64,000 nucleotides of DNA from Branchiostoma belcheri. Its lineage: Eukaryota > Chordata > Leptocardii > Amphioxiformes > Branchiostomatidae. A program made the position numbers and the translations under genes. Where the stretch lies: the NCBI RefSeq assembly GCF_001625305.1, contig NW_017804476.1, positions 1,438,193 to 1,502,192 of the forward strand. Direction: 5' to 3'. Shown here in pieces: positions 54,617 to 64,000 of this stretch; positions within the stretch are counted from its first letter, which is position 1; every line of letters begins with the position of its first letter. The notes below the pieces were generated by a model. It worked only from the letters and a program-made list of their open reading frames with translations. It ran no database searches and was not told the DNA's origin.

Positions 54617-54834
54617 GAGCCGAGCCCACTTGTCTCAGCATTCCTCTGTCAGAAGGGCCCGCAAAGACAAAAGGTGATCGGATTTCCCGCGCCGGAGAGG
54701 GCATTCACCGAAGGTTCCACGTGAAAGATTACACGGCAGGACTGTCCATTGTGACCCTCAGCACCCAGCTGTGATAACGGAAGAGGACCCTTGTCGTCGA
54801 CAACTGGCGGGGGGTTCTACCACATTTCACACAG
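54617..54834 (+). CDS. Candidate exon of an unrecognised gene
   Basis: Acceptor ATTTTTCTTTTCAG and possible donor CACACAG|gtaaat at 54834 bound a GC-richer segment. In the frame that continues 44543, it reads EPSPLVSAFLCQKGPQRQKV, IGFPAPERAFTEGST and stops at 54722-54724. Another frame is open for about 53 codons to a TGA-TAA pair near 54772. Either frame, or a non-coding 5' exon, is possible. No domain recognised. Confidence 0.25.
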
Positions 54835-54839
54835 GTAAA

Positions 54840-55490
54840 TACACCTGTATGTCACATTTTTCTCTACTCCTTCAAAAACTTCTGCTTGTTCAAATTCACA
54901 TCGTACTTATTTCCTGTTAATTTTCCAGTCTTTTCGCAGCTTTCCAAACATCCAGTTTAATTCAGTACTTAGTATATCTGTATAGCTCCACACCATTGTA
55001 ACAAGTTGCCACCCTGAAATTTGGTATGTCCCAACAACATACAAGGCCTGGTGTAAGAGCACTTGTTTTCATTCCAAGAAAGGAGAAGGTAGATTGCAGG
55101 TAAGGTAGCCTTTGCTCATTCTCTACTTTCCTCTCGATTTGATCTCATCTTGCAATATCCATGAAGTTTCTCTCATTACAAGTACTTTCTACCTGTACTT
55201 TCAAAGATATAACTTTATAAGTGTAACTTGTATTCTGGAAAAGTGCATAGATTTGGTTCATTTGGTTTTGAACACAAAAACATGGCACTTCACTGTCAAG
55301 TTCTCTGCCTGACAAAATTCTCTAATAGCTTCATCAAACCGTAGGATTTATTTGAGTTTTATCGGACTGTGGCAAACAATAAGCTCGTCTCTAGCATATC
55401 TGTGAAAGGCCAATCACTTAACTGTTGAGTTATAGAATCTTGGAATCTTTGTTTAGAAATTAGTGCCATTCCTTTTTGCCAAGAGTGTAT
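54840..55490. other. Unassigned sequence
   Basis: AT-rich; nothing recognised. Confidence 0.4.
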
Positions 55491-55493
55491 AAC

Positions 55494-55640
55494 CTGGGTA
55501 CCAGACATTGGTAGCCTGGTATCCAAACCTATTTTAGCTGCTGAGTCTCTTTCGTCCTCTCCGTAAATTGTTCCTCTATTTGCAGAGAGAACGAAAGAAA
55601 ATCAGCAGTTAAGCTACATGTAGGTTTGGATACCAGACAA
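55494..55640. repeat. Inverted repeat around a GTATCCAAACC stem
   Basis: CTGGTATCCAAACCTA...AGCTGCTGA is mirrored by TCAGCAGTTAAGCTACATG...TAGGTTTGGATACCAG, with CTCTTTCGT/ACGAAAG inside. Confidence 0.7.
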
Positions 55641-55644
55641 TGTA

Positions 55645-56400
55645 AAACATCGAGGCATGTATGTTTGTATAATTTTAGTCTGTTTGCTAGGTTTAATAGC
55701 AGGATAAGTAAGGTTTTTATAAGGAAAAATTTAAAAGTTAAGCAAATATTGTGTAGCAAAATTAATACTAGTACTACAGAGATATTTGGACCACTTTTTG
55801 AAAGTTTACTATGAGAAAATCCTCTTGGGATTATGTTAACTTGCAAAGGAAAACTTGCTAGAAATGGTCCATATACAACGGAATGTAATTTACAGTTTAC
55901 AGGTAGAGAATATCAAATTTGTCACATTGCTGATATTTTTGTCAAGATTTTTTCCCCAGTAGTGTAATATCATAGTCTTGTTCTTGAGACTGCATATGAT
56001 GTATATGTGGTCACACATATGATATGATGAGAGGAATGAAGAGATGTTATCTGTTATCTTGACCATGATGGGCTAATGGCCACATGCTGGACTTCCTCTG
56101 TAGGCAGGAGGTATCAGCAGGACCCCAGTGTCACATACACACATGTCCTCAGCTTGGAGAGAAACAGAGAAGAAACAGCTTGTCAGAAATAAATGTCATT
56201 TCATGGCATTGTTGGTCTATAATACAACGTTTGTCAGAGTTTTGAGATCATATGAATAATAGGAAAAAAACTGAATTCATGAGATGACTGAGATATTTTG
56301 GCTCTTTAGTGTCAAAAACTTCACTGGTTCCAAAAAGGCAACTTCTTCTTTTCTTTCAAAATTTCACCATAAAGCCCAAAAAAGATGAACTGATGTAAGG
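55645..56400. other. Unassigned sequence
   Basis: Nothing recognised; a 105-codon minus frame at 55529-55846 overlaps the inverted repeat and is not convincing. Confidence 0.4.
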
Positions 56401-56878
56401 AAAGCCTTGTTTGATAAAACACTGCCTCCTCGAGAGGCTATGGTATACACCTTTCTAATCCTCAAGCAAACAAAGACGAACCATACAATTTTGTATTTTT
56501 CCCATAGCCCACTTCTCTTTGTTAAAAGGAGCACAAACGTGTCACATTCTGACTCAACTTCTCTGCAATTTTGGGATGCCGCATGTTGTGATGACATTGC
56601 AGTGGCACCAGACTGTAAAACTTAGCACTTGTGTCAGATGGCCTGACTCCCATATGGTTCCTGTGCCTCAAATCCCAACAGCAGCTGACATTACAGCTTC
56701 TCCAAAAAATGGATGTTTCTTTGATGGTCCCTGAATGGCTTCCAACTGTTTAATCTGGTAGAAACTATCTGATCCCTATCAATGTAGCAACAGGGGATCA
56801 TCCCCTATAATCTCCATGTAGTACTCATCAAATTACGCACTTCACTGTATTTGTGAGGAGCTTGCTGTGATGCTCCAG

Positions 56879-57046
56879 ATGGAGGAATTTCTGCAAGAAA
56901 TCCGTCACCAAGTTGGTGACAAAGCAACGTTTGTACACATTGAAGAAAAGTTTAAGTATCTTGAGCACAAAATTACTCGTTCCCTAGCCTGTACCAGGCT
57001 TCGGAAGCAGCTGAAAAGAGTAGAAATTGGCCAAATAGACAGATAA
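56879..57046 (+). pseudogene. Protein-like fragment, unrecognised
   Basis: A 55-codon frame reads MEEFLQEIRHQVGDKATFVH, IEEKFKYLEHKITRS, LRKQLKRVEIGQIDR, stop. The charged, helix-like composition is unlike the surrounding spurious frames, and the frame is open back to 56822. A CTCCAG acceptor-like site precedes the ATG. Upstream frames at 56407-56734 change register twice, as in a decayed coding sequence. It may be a remnant of a gene or transposon protein; I do not recognise the family. Confidence 0.25.
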
Positions 57047-57049
57047 AAT

Positions 57050-57532
57050 GACAGCAGGGGAGTTGGTCTGCTAAAGGAGTATTTGAAGCCTCCCCAACTT
57101 CCTTGTCACTATATTGTCTCACTTGTACTAGTGTGAAGAAGCAGTATCACTGAAAAAAATACTGTAGAAGATGGTAAGAGGTTTCCGCCTAATATCTGTA
57201 GTCGCATGTGCTGTACACATTGTTCATGATCAAGCCTGCATCGGAAATGGAAAAGGCCATTGAACTTGAAACCAAGTCAAGATGTCATTGTGTCATAGAG
57301 GCCAGAGTGGTAGAGGGAGGTTGCTTGAACTAAATACTGCAATACACAGTATCAGTGAAGTAGAGCTTATAAACCATCCCCCTCCATTTCTGTTTGTTTG
57401 CTGAGCTGTTTAGTAATGATATCATGGTTTATCAATTGCTTCCTAGATTCAGATCACCTTTTTGATCTCAATTTCATGCCTGTTTGTTCCTTCAAAGCAG
57501 CCACAGTGTGACTTCCTCCTCTGGGATCATCT
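57050..57532. other. Unassigned sequence
   Basis: No exon or repeat recognised. Confidence 0.4.
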
Positions 57533-57540
57533 CTTTAATG

Positions 57541-58826
57541 GGGGCCTCCAAGGGGGGGTCCCGACAACGCTCTACGCTAAATTTTGAGAGCCGGCTACGT
57601 ATTACGCTGAATTCCGGACGCCTCTCTACGCTCTACGCTAAATTCGAAAGATTCCGGACGCACTATGCAGAACTCAATCTGACAATCACCTAGCAACTAC
57701 ATGTTTGCATGAAAACCTTTTGATTTATTACATGTAGAGGTGACATAACTTGAATTAAAAGTAGTAACCGGCGGTCACTTCCTTATACATTGAAAGTATA
57801 GAATACAAAACGGGGTATTCAGTATTACCGCAGGTACCAACTTGACCGCGAGTCGATCGCCCGAAGATCGGAGGGAGATCCGTGAATGGAGGTAACATGG
57901 CCGTAGCCAGAATTTTGAAGGGGGGCCAACTTTGAAAAATGAACCTTCTGAAATGGCATTTCCTGCGTTTTTAGAGGGTTTCAAAGAAAAAATCAGAGAT
58001 AACTTTTTCAATGACAAAGTGAGCAGTTTTCCTACAACGGATTCCAGCCTTGCTGGTGAGACGAATCAGTTCATCTTTTAAAGAAAAGTCTTGGACCTTT
58101 AGATAAAAAGTGGACCAAAAAGTGGACCTTTGAGCCTTGTGGGGTTGTCGTCCGAAGGTAGAAAAGGCCGCAAACAATACAGTGTAATTTGTCAAAACGA
58201 CTCAGCTGCCGATTGCTGACAGTCCCGCGTTACCCATCACCCGCACAATGACGGGGATGACATTGCTCTTTTCGGGAGTGTCCTCCATTACCCTGGCCAT
58301 TGATCAGCAATGATGTTCCCGCTAAGAAACGTCTTGAGGGCCCCTATTGGGCCTTACAAGTCATGTGGTTCTAAGGCCTTCTACCCTCTTCATCTGTGGC
58401 CATCTGTGGCGTTTGGCCAATGGTCCTCCTGTACGTCACCGATGGTAAGGTCAATCTCGTACCCAGCGCATTGTGGGATCATTCCCATGTGTTGCCTTGT
58501 TCTTGTGTATGGCTCTGGGACAAGTCTAGTGGATTGTCGATTGATAGAGGGGTAAGCAAGAAGACCTCGAGCGCCGCGACAACCCGGCACTTGCGAGGCC
58601 TCGAGTTCCCGTTTGCGGCTTGGATTACGCTCTACGCACAATTAATCAATTACGCTTTACGGTTAATTCCCGATAGCTACAACGCATTACGTAGAATTAA
58701 AACAGCGAATTACGCTCTACGTCAAATTCGCCAATTACGCTCTACGTTGAATTAGAGGGTCCGTCTACGCTCTACGTAGAATTAAAACGGCCGATTACGC
58801 TCTACGGAAAAGGGCTTGGGGGCCCC
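57541..58826. mobile_element. Long member of the CTCTACG-rich family, 1286 bp, exact 8-bp duplication
   Basis: CTTTAATG stands at 57533-57540 and 58827-58834. The ends GGGGCCTCCAAGGGGGGTCC and GGGCTTGGGGGCCCC and the terminal ~150-220 bp blocks are as in the 210-bp members. The middle (57700-58600) is foreign: 57950-58140 matches 3620-3830 in inverted orientation (GGCATTTCCTGCGTTTTTAG, AAAAAGTGGACC). No transposase was recognised in the middle. Confidence 0.85.
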
Positions 58827-58839
58827 CTTTAATGGCTAC

Positions 58840-59545
58840 CTGCTGTCTTAGATCCAATCATCTCTTCTATCAACATTTTACTCCTCTATCAACTACTGCT
58901 ATCACCCTGGGTATTCAATTACATGCTTTCTTAGCAATGCTTTTGCCTCCAAATTGATTACTAGGTACACATGTATTACTGTGTAGTGGATGTCTTGTTC
59001 AATTTATCTCTGTCTAGTTGGATCAAGGAGTTTTAAAACCTCCTTTGTTACATCACATTTCTTGTATCTAGCTAATATCCAAGCAGATCATATGGTGGCA
59101 AGGCAGTACTAGTATCTGTTGGCCAGAGCAGTGCCACCTTTGGTATTTTCAAGGACCGGGGCTCTGGATAGCTTAAAATATTTTTTTGTCAGCCCAGGTT
59201 CATGATCGGACCTGGGAGGAGAATGCTCGTAACCTAAGGAAATCTGGGGACAAATTTTGTATCTTCAAGCCTTTACTTTAGTACACAATTTCCCATATTT
59301 TGAGAGGCAAATCTTGGGTTGAGAGTGATTGTTGGTGATACTTGTGATGTTTTTATATTTCTATCCAAGTTTTTTCATCAATTTGGTCCATCAAGGTTGA
59401 CGGATTGGTTTCAAAATTTTTCCTTCACACGCCACAAAGTTCCTGCAATTTACGGAAAAATAGGTGCTTGCTAGAGCCCTGTCAAGGATGTTATGTAATG
59501 CAACTTTATTTGCACAACAACATATGATGTTGCTGATATGTCTAG
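58840..59545. other. Unassigned sequence
   Basis: Nothing recognised. Confidence 0.4.
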
Positions 59546-59549
59546 CTTG

Positions 59550-59916
59550 GGCCACACCAATTTAATTTCTTGGTTAACGGATTCGCCGCTTCATTTTTTT
59601 TAGATTTTCAAATAAAAATAAAAATCCATAATCAAATGCAAAATGCTCATATTTTGTCCTGAACAGTTGAAAACAGACCTTTTCATCCTAGTTGTTACAG
59701 TTATTCCATCTTTCAATGCAATGGTATCATTAAAAGTTCAAAATTCATTGTTTGAATTCAAACCAGCCTGGTGTGTTGACTTCATGGCTCCTATCATACC
59801 ATTTTGGGCCATAATATGATGTCTAGGCCTGTTTTTATTTTTATTTTTTTTTCGCCCGCCCGCTCCATTATTTTTCTAGAAAAATCCGTTAACCAAGAAA
59901 TTAAATTGGTGTGGCC
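59550..59916. mobile_element. Harbinger-like MITE (GGTTAACGGA subtype)
   Basis: Ends GGCCACACCAATTTAATTTC and AAATTAAATTGGTGTGGCC, both followed by TTGGTTAACGGATT or its inverse. It is the nearest relative of the element at the exon 2 donor, in the reverse orientation. Confidence 0.88.
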
Positions 59917-59919
59917 TTG

Positions 59920-60900
59920 GTGACAAGTCATTGCCAGCTTATGCCCTCTTCACGGCATGTAGCTAACTTTGTGTTCTCGTAATCTCCAGGCATATGAAAT
60001 TTGTTGGTCTTGCGTTGCATTTCACATCTGTGAAAAGAAAGCGCACACCGCTAGAATCAGACGTAGAAACGCAGAGCGGCAAGCTGTACTGTAAATAACA
60101 AATCTGTTTGTTGTTCTTTTCTAATGGCACCATCCCAGTATTTCCACAACACCAGGAGTATGAGAGCTATGCACTCTAATCTGTTGTTCTTGCCTCCTTT
60201 GTGATACCGGGCCATACATATGTATTAAACTTTGTTTACAATAGGTGTTTTTCTTATGATGATTGGCATGATTAAAAAATTGTGTATTGCAAGTTGAAAC
60301 GCCATTTTTACAGATTTTTGTCTGAATTATTGCTTAAGTGAAACAGAATTGCTGTAAAGAATTGCTGATTTCTTGCAGTTTTCTCCTATAAGTTTTTGGA
60401 CAGAAGACACAATATATTATGTATGCCACCAATGAATGCCTGAAGGCATGCTCCCAAGATCTCCTCCATATGACTCAATTAGCAGTCATTTTTTTCCAAT
60501 GGTAGCAATTAAAAATCAACCAGGGCAATAGTCGTAAAATATACTAAATTTACACATTGCGTGCAACGCATCTTCAAAATCTTAATCTGTGAACTTTTCT
60601 TGAGTCAAATGAACTGAAATGGATTAGGAACAAAAGATTAGGCACCATCAGTCTAGCTACAATGGATTATCCACAAGATTTTGCAGACTTCTTGCACCAG
60701 ACTGCCTGACAGGTTGATATATGTCTGTCACCTGTTAAATATCTGTCTTCCAGCCCCTTTGATGTTTTCAGACACAAATCAATTTCATACAACATCAAAG
60801 CTGCCTCTCATTAGCATAAAAGTCGGGGCATTATTCTCCCCCATTGTGTGAAAAGTAGCTGGCTCCACTTCAAAGGGTTGGCCACACCCCTGAAGTTGCA
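59920..60900. other. Unassigned sequence
   Basis: No exon or repeat recognised. Confidence 0.4.
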
Positions 60901-61211
60901 GGACCAGTCCTGATTGGCTGGAGGATTTGAATGGACCCATCAGATTGGTTAGATCTACTTGTGAAATGACAATTAGGCTGATAAAGCTGTGAACAACCTG
61001 GAGTTGTCTGGCAAGTGTAATACACACACAGACCAGAGGACAACAACCAAAGCACAGGGACAGAGGCTGTTCTTTTCACTAGTGCACTCGTTGGCACAAC
61101 TTGCACCTAAAAACTCTTTGGTGCCAGCCTCACTGTTGGCTTTCTGATCAAGACAACTGAGTGTTTGTTTTGCAATTTTGTTAGAAGTTGCTGGAGGACT
61201 GGATATATAAA
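60880..61211 (+). promoter_or_regulatory. Candidate TATA promoter with inverted CCAAT boxes
   Basis: TATATAAA at 61204-61211 is a full TATA match. Upstream are GGCCACACCC (about 60880, KLF/Sp-like) and two ATTGG inverted CCAAT boxes at 60913 and 60944. A donor follows about 105 bases downstream. This predicts a + strand gene whose coding exons lie mostly beyond the window. Confidence 0.45.
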
Positions 61212-61233
61212 GGAAGAAGTGTGCTGCAGACTT

Positions 61234-61315
61234 CAGATAGTGTGAGCCAGTACAAGAGAGAGGTAACCACAAGGAACTACAAGCAAGCTGTACTGGACTT
61301 CTGTCATCCGTGAAT
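61234..61315 (+). other. Candidate non-coding first exon
   Basis: From a predicted start about 30 bases after the TATA box to CCGTGAAT|gtaagt, a full-consensus donor at 61316. No open frame with an ATG is contained, so it would be 5'UTR. No matching acceptor exon is recognised before 64000. Confidence 0.35.
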
Positions 61316-61319
61316 GTAA

Positions 61320-61860
61320 GTACATTTTTTAGTAGTGGACTGTGGCTTCTATTTTCTATATTGCAGCAATGAAATGTTCTTCTACATTATGGCAATGACA
61401 CTTAATGTGTATCGTATATGATTGCAGCAGTTTTGAAATCCAGAAGTTGGCCTGGAATTTGTTTATTTTCAGTGTAGTAAGTTAGTCATGATTTGATGCC
61501 TTGAGATACATGTAAATGGATTTCTATGCAGAAATACAATATTCCCAACAAAAATATCTAGCGTAGAACCCAACAGGGAGCAGTTATGACCAGTAGAAGA
61601 CAGAAACTTCTGTAAACAAAGTTTGTTGTAACAAAATCTGCTTTTGATATCCTTGTTTAGAGAAGTTGTGTATACATGTAGGTAAAGATGCTTGAACAGT
61701 GTAATCCCATTCTTCCTGTTGCGAGTGCTTTGGGCTGTTTTGTAACTAAAAAAAATTGCCTTGTTGTGTTTGGTCACCCATTCAAGATGGGTAAAATGCT
61801 CTAGCTTGTGCCAAACTGGCTGGAAACATTGATGTGATTTTTAGTTGACTTGAAGCACTA
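61320..61860. other. Unassigned sequence
   Basis: Nothing recognised; a 102-codon minus frame (61469-61777) has no domain. Confidence 0.4.
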
Positions 61861-61868
61861 CATACATG

Positions 61869-62080
61869 AGGGCCTGCAAGGGGGGGTCCCGACAATGCTC
61901 TACGCTGAATTCGGAAACCTCTCGATTACGCTTTACGATAAATTCCAAGTGGCTACAAGGCATTATGTAGAATTAAAACGCCGAATATGCTCTACGCAAA
62001 AATATTAGAGCGGTCCGTCTATGCTCTTCGTAGAATTAAAACGGCCGATTACGCTCTATGGAAAAGGGCTTGCTGGCCCC
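61869..62080. mobile_element. CTCTACG-rich MITE, 212 bp
   Basis: Ends AGGGCCTGCAAGGGGGGTCC and GGGCTTGCTGGCCCC; flanks CATACATG (61861) and CATACATC (62081) match at 7 of 8. Nearly the same as 43807-44010. Confidence 0.88.
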
Positions 62081-62089
62081 CATACATCT

Positions 62090-63345
62090 GGTCAATCTGG
62101 CTTCTTCCTAAGATAAATCATGGAACCTCCTTGGATAAATCAGCATCACATTTCAGCTTAGTGTAAATGAAACTAATTGTTTGCTTTGGAAATTATCTCA
62201 TAACAACAGAAAGGATTGAAACAGTTTTTAATGTGTTACTAACAGTAAGTCAGGCTAAATGACCCTCCCATTTTCAAGAGGTGACCAGTTTTAGCCTTTG
62301 GCTGTAACAGCCGAAAAGCTAGACCTGGAATTTTGTGACCTGTCAATCAAACTGTGACTACAGGGGCCCCACTGATACCTGGATTAGGGCTATCCCATTG
62401 GGAATTGCAGGGGGGTGTTAAAAATGAAGTAAAATGCATTTTTATCAAGAACATCTTATGCAGAAGTGGTTTCAAACCTTCCAGTCCGTACATTAGTTTG
62501 CTATGAAAATCCTGTCAGAAAATTGTTGATAAATATCTCTCCTTGATGTCTTTTAGAAAAAATAACATACATCCCTTTCACAGACACAAGATGTCCCAAC
62601 AATTTTACCTGTCCTTTGTTATTTGATACACTTTGATGAAACGTAGAGAAACGTATGACGGAAGTGACACGTTTGATCCTGTAATAACCAGGAGAGTTTA
62701 CTAAAGGTTGAGTGCAATTAGTGTGATAGCAAAACCCCCTGTGGTCCGTTTAATCCACTTATCCTACCCGCTTGTGCATCAAAAGGGTTGAGAAAGCTGA
62801 AGTAATGTGATTGGAGAGTTGTACACGATTTGTGGTGTATTATTACTAGGGGTTGGACAGACTTTTGTACTGGGAACAGGTGGTAATGGTAATCTTTCTG
62901 AGATGATGATGAGTCCTTTCCTACCACACCTGGCTTTATGAAACATGCCCTACTTTCTTTTGGGAATTCTGCCCAAGGATGTTCCCATAGCCTAAAACCC
63001 AGTACTCTATGGCCTCATTCGTGATTCAAAATGTGTTCCGGTTTGGCCACGATCCGAAATGAAACGGAATATATTTTGCTTCCCTGATTCAAAACTTGCA
63101 CCCACACTGGAAAGGGTTTCACACCTCGAATTGACTCGCATTTAATATGTACAATGTATACCACAATTTCTTTGAACATTTCCTGGGAACCCGGCTCGTA
63201 AGGCGTAAAGTTTACGCGTTCCCGACTCATGTCCTCCCCATAAGCTGTGCCCGTTGTTGCATTATTTACTGTTTTTTTACTGAAAATTATTTTTATTGAT
63301 GGTCAATATTACTTGAGTTTCCTAAGTTGCTGTCATCTCCTTGGA
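62090..63345. other. Unassigned sequence
   Basis: No exon or repeat recognised. Confidence 0.4.
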
Positions 63346-63351
63346 GATGCT

Positions 63352-63438
63352 AGTCTGGGTGCCAGACCCATAGCACACTGGACACAAAGTATCTCAGTGA
63401 GCAGTGTCCAGTGTGCTATGGGTCTGGCACCCAGGCTA
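63352..63438. mobile_element. Foldback element, near-perfect hairpin
   Basis: Arms 63354-63385 and 63404-63435 match at 31 of 32 bases (CTGGGTGCCAGACCCATAGC ...) around an 18-base loop. Flanks TGGAGATGC and TGAAGATGC agree at 8 of 9, again a 9-bp duplication. Confidence 0.85.
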
Positions 63439-63439
63439 T

Positions 63440-64000
63440 GAAGATGCAAGGATAGAAATTCACAAGTGTGATGTGAACATATTTGGTCTAGATAGATGGG
63501 ATAGATATCATTCACATAATCACACACTTGTTTAACTCTAGCAAAGGCTGTGGGGAAAATTGACCATGTTATAGTTCACCAAGGATGGGTTGCATTTTTC
63601 AGTCCCATTGTCCAACTGTTATCATATAATCAACCAAATAAACGTATCAGGACTTTTTGGTGCGGAATCTATCATCATAGCCTGAGGTAATAGGTCATGT
63701 AATTGTCTCACATCCGCCAGGCAGTCCCTACAAATGTTACCTGTAAATCCAACCATAGATTCAGAGCCATCGGTGCGGAACGTGGTTGAATGAATGTATG
63801 TGTGTATGTCAACATGGTAATCTTCTTCCATGTTTTTGTCTCATATTATTGTGTGTCCAGTAGACTACCATTCACAAAGGCACGGTTTATACTTCATTTG
63901 GGGTGGCTTGTGGATCTGAGTAAGAAGGATTTTTATACTTTTGATGCCGACTTCTTCAAAGGGTTGTATCTATGCTCCCACGGTGGTACTGCTCTCGAGG
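63440..64000. other. Unassigned sequence
   Basis: Nothing recognised. Confidence 0.4.

Overview
This is a piece of metazoan nuclear genome. It is AT-rich and intron-rich, with no bacterial-style operons, a GT/AG-spliced multi-exon gene, tRNA-derived SINEs, several LINE 3' ends, TTAGGG-type repeats and a very high density of small inverted-repeat transposons. The encoded receptor is chordate-like, and the repeats (tRNA-headed SINEs and a LINE tail containing GTGTTACGCCGAAGGG) resemble those I associate with amphioxus. A lancelet (Branchiostoma) is my best guess. The species is inference, not demonstrated.

The main gene runs on the + strand from 8641 to 37772. It is a complete 13-exon class B (secretin-family) GPCR most like the corticotropin-releasing factor receptors (CRHR1/CRHR2, insect DH44 receptor). 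All 13 exons join in phase to a 467-residue protein. It has a signal peptide, a six-cysteine hormone-receptor domain, seven membrane segments carrying the class B signature residues, and a short basic C-tail. A TATA box and CRE-like sites lie just upstream.

The most unusual part is inside the introns. Four intronic tandem arrays abut an exon of this one gene, and each carries repeated copies of that exon's edge with its splice site: exon 2 acceptor side (19.5-22.8 kb), exon 2 donor side (23.3-23.7 kb), exon 3 acceptor side (24.9-25.7 kb) and exon 7 donor side (31.3-31.6 kb). At exon 2 a Harbinger-type MITE sits directly on the splice donor: its TAA target duplication forms intron bases +2 to +4 and its first base is +5.

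Layout: 0-8.3 kb, MITEs and LINE remnants. 8.3-8.7 kb, receptor promoter and exon 1. 8.7-22.8 kb, a 14-kb intron filled with repeats. 22.8-37.8 kb, exons 2-13 with introns holding MITEs, SINEs, a telomere-like array and the exon-edge arrays. 37.8-39.7 kb, probable 3'UTR. 40-64 kb, no recognisable gene. That last region holds a weak three-exon model (40855, 44543, 54617), other possible first exons (48815, 61315), a TATA/CCAAT promoter near 61.2 kb, and a CTCTACG-rich MITE family with 8-bp target duplications.

At least ten short transposon families can be separated by their termini. For several the target-site duplications are visible: TWA for the GGCCACA family, TTAA for one 805-bp element whose empty site survives next to it, 8 bp for the AGGGCCTGCAAGG family, and 9 bp for foldback elements.
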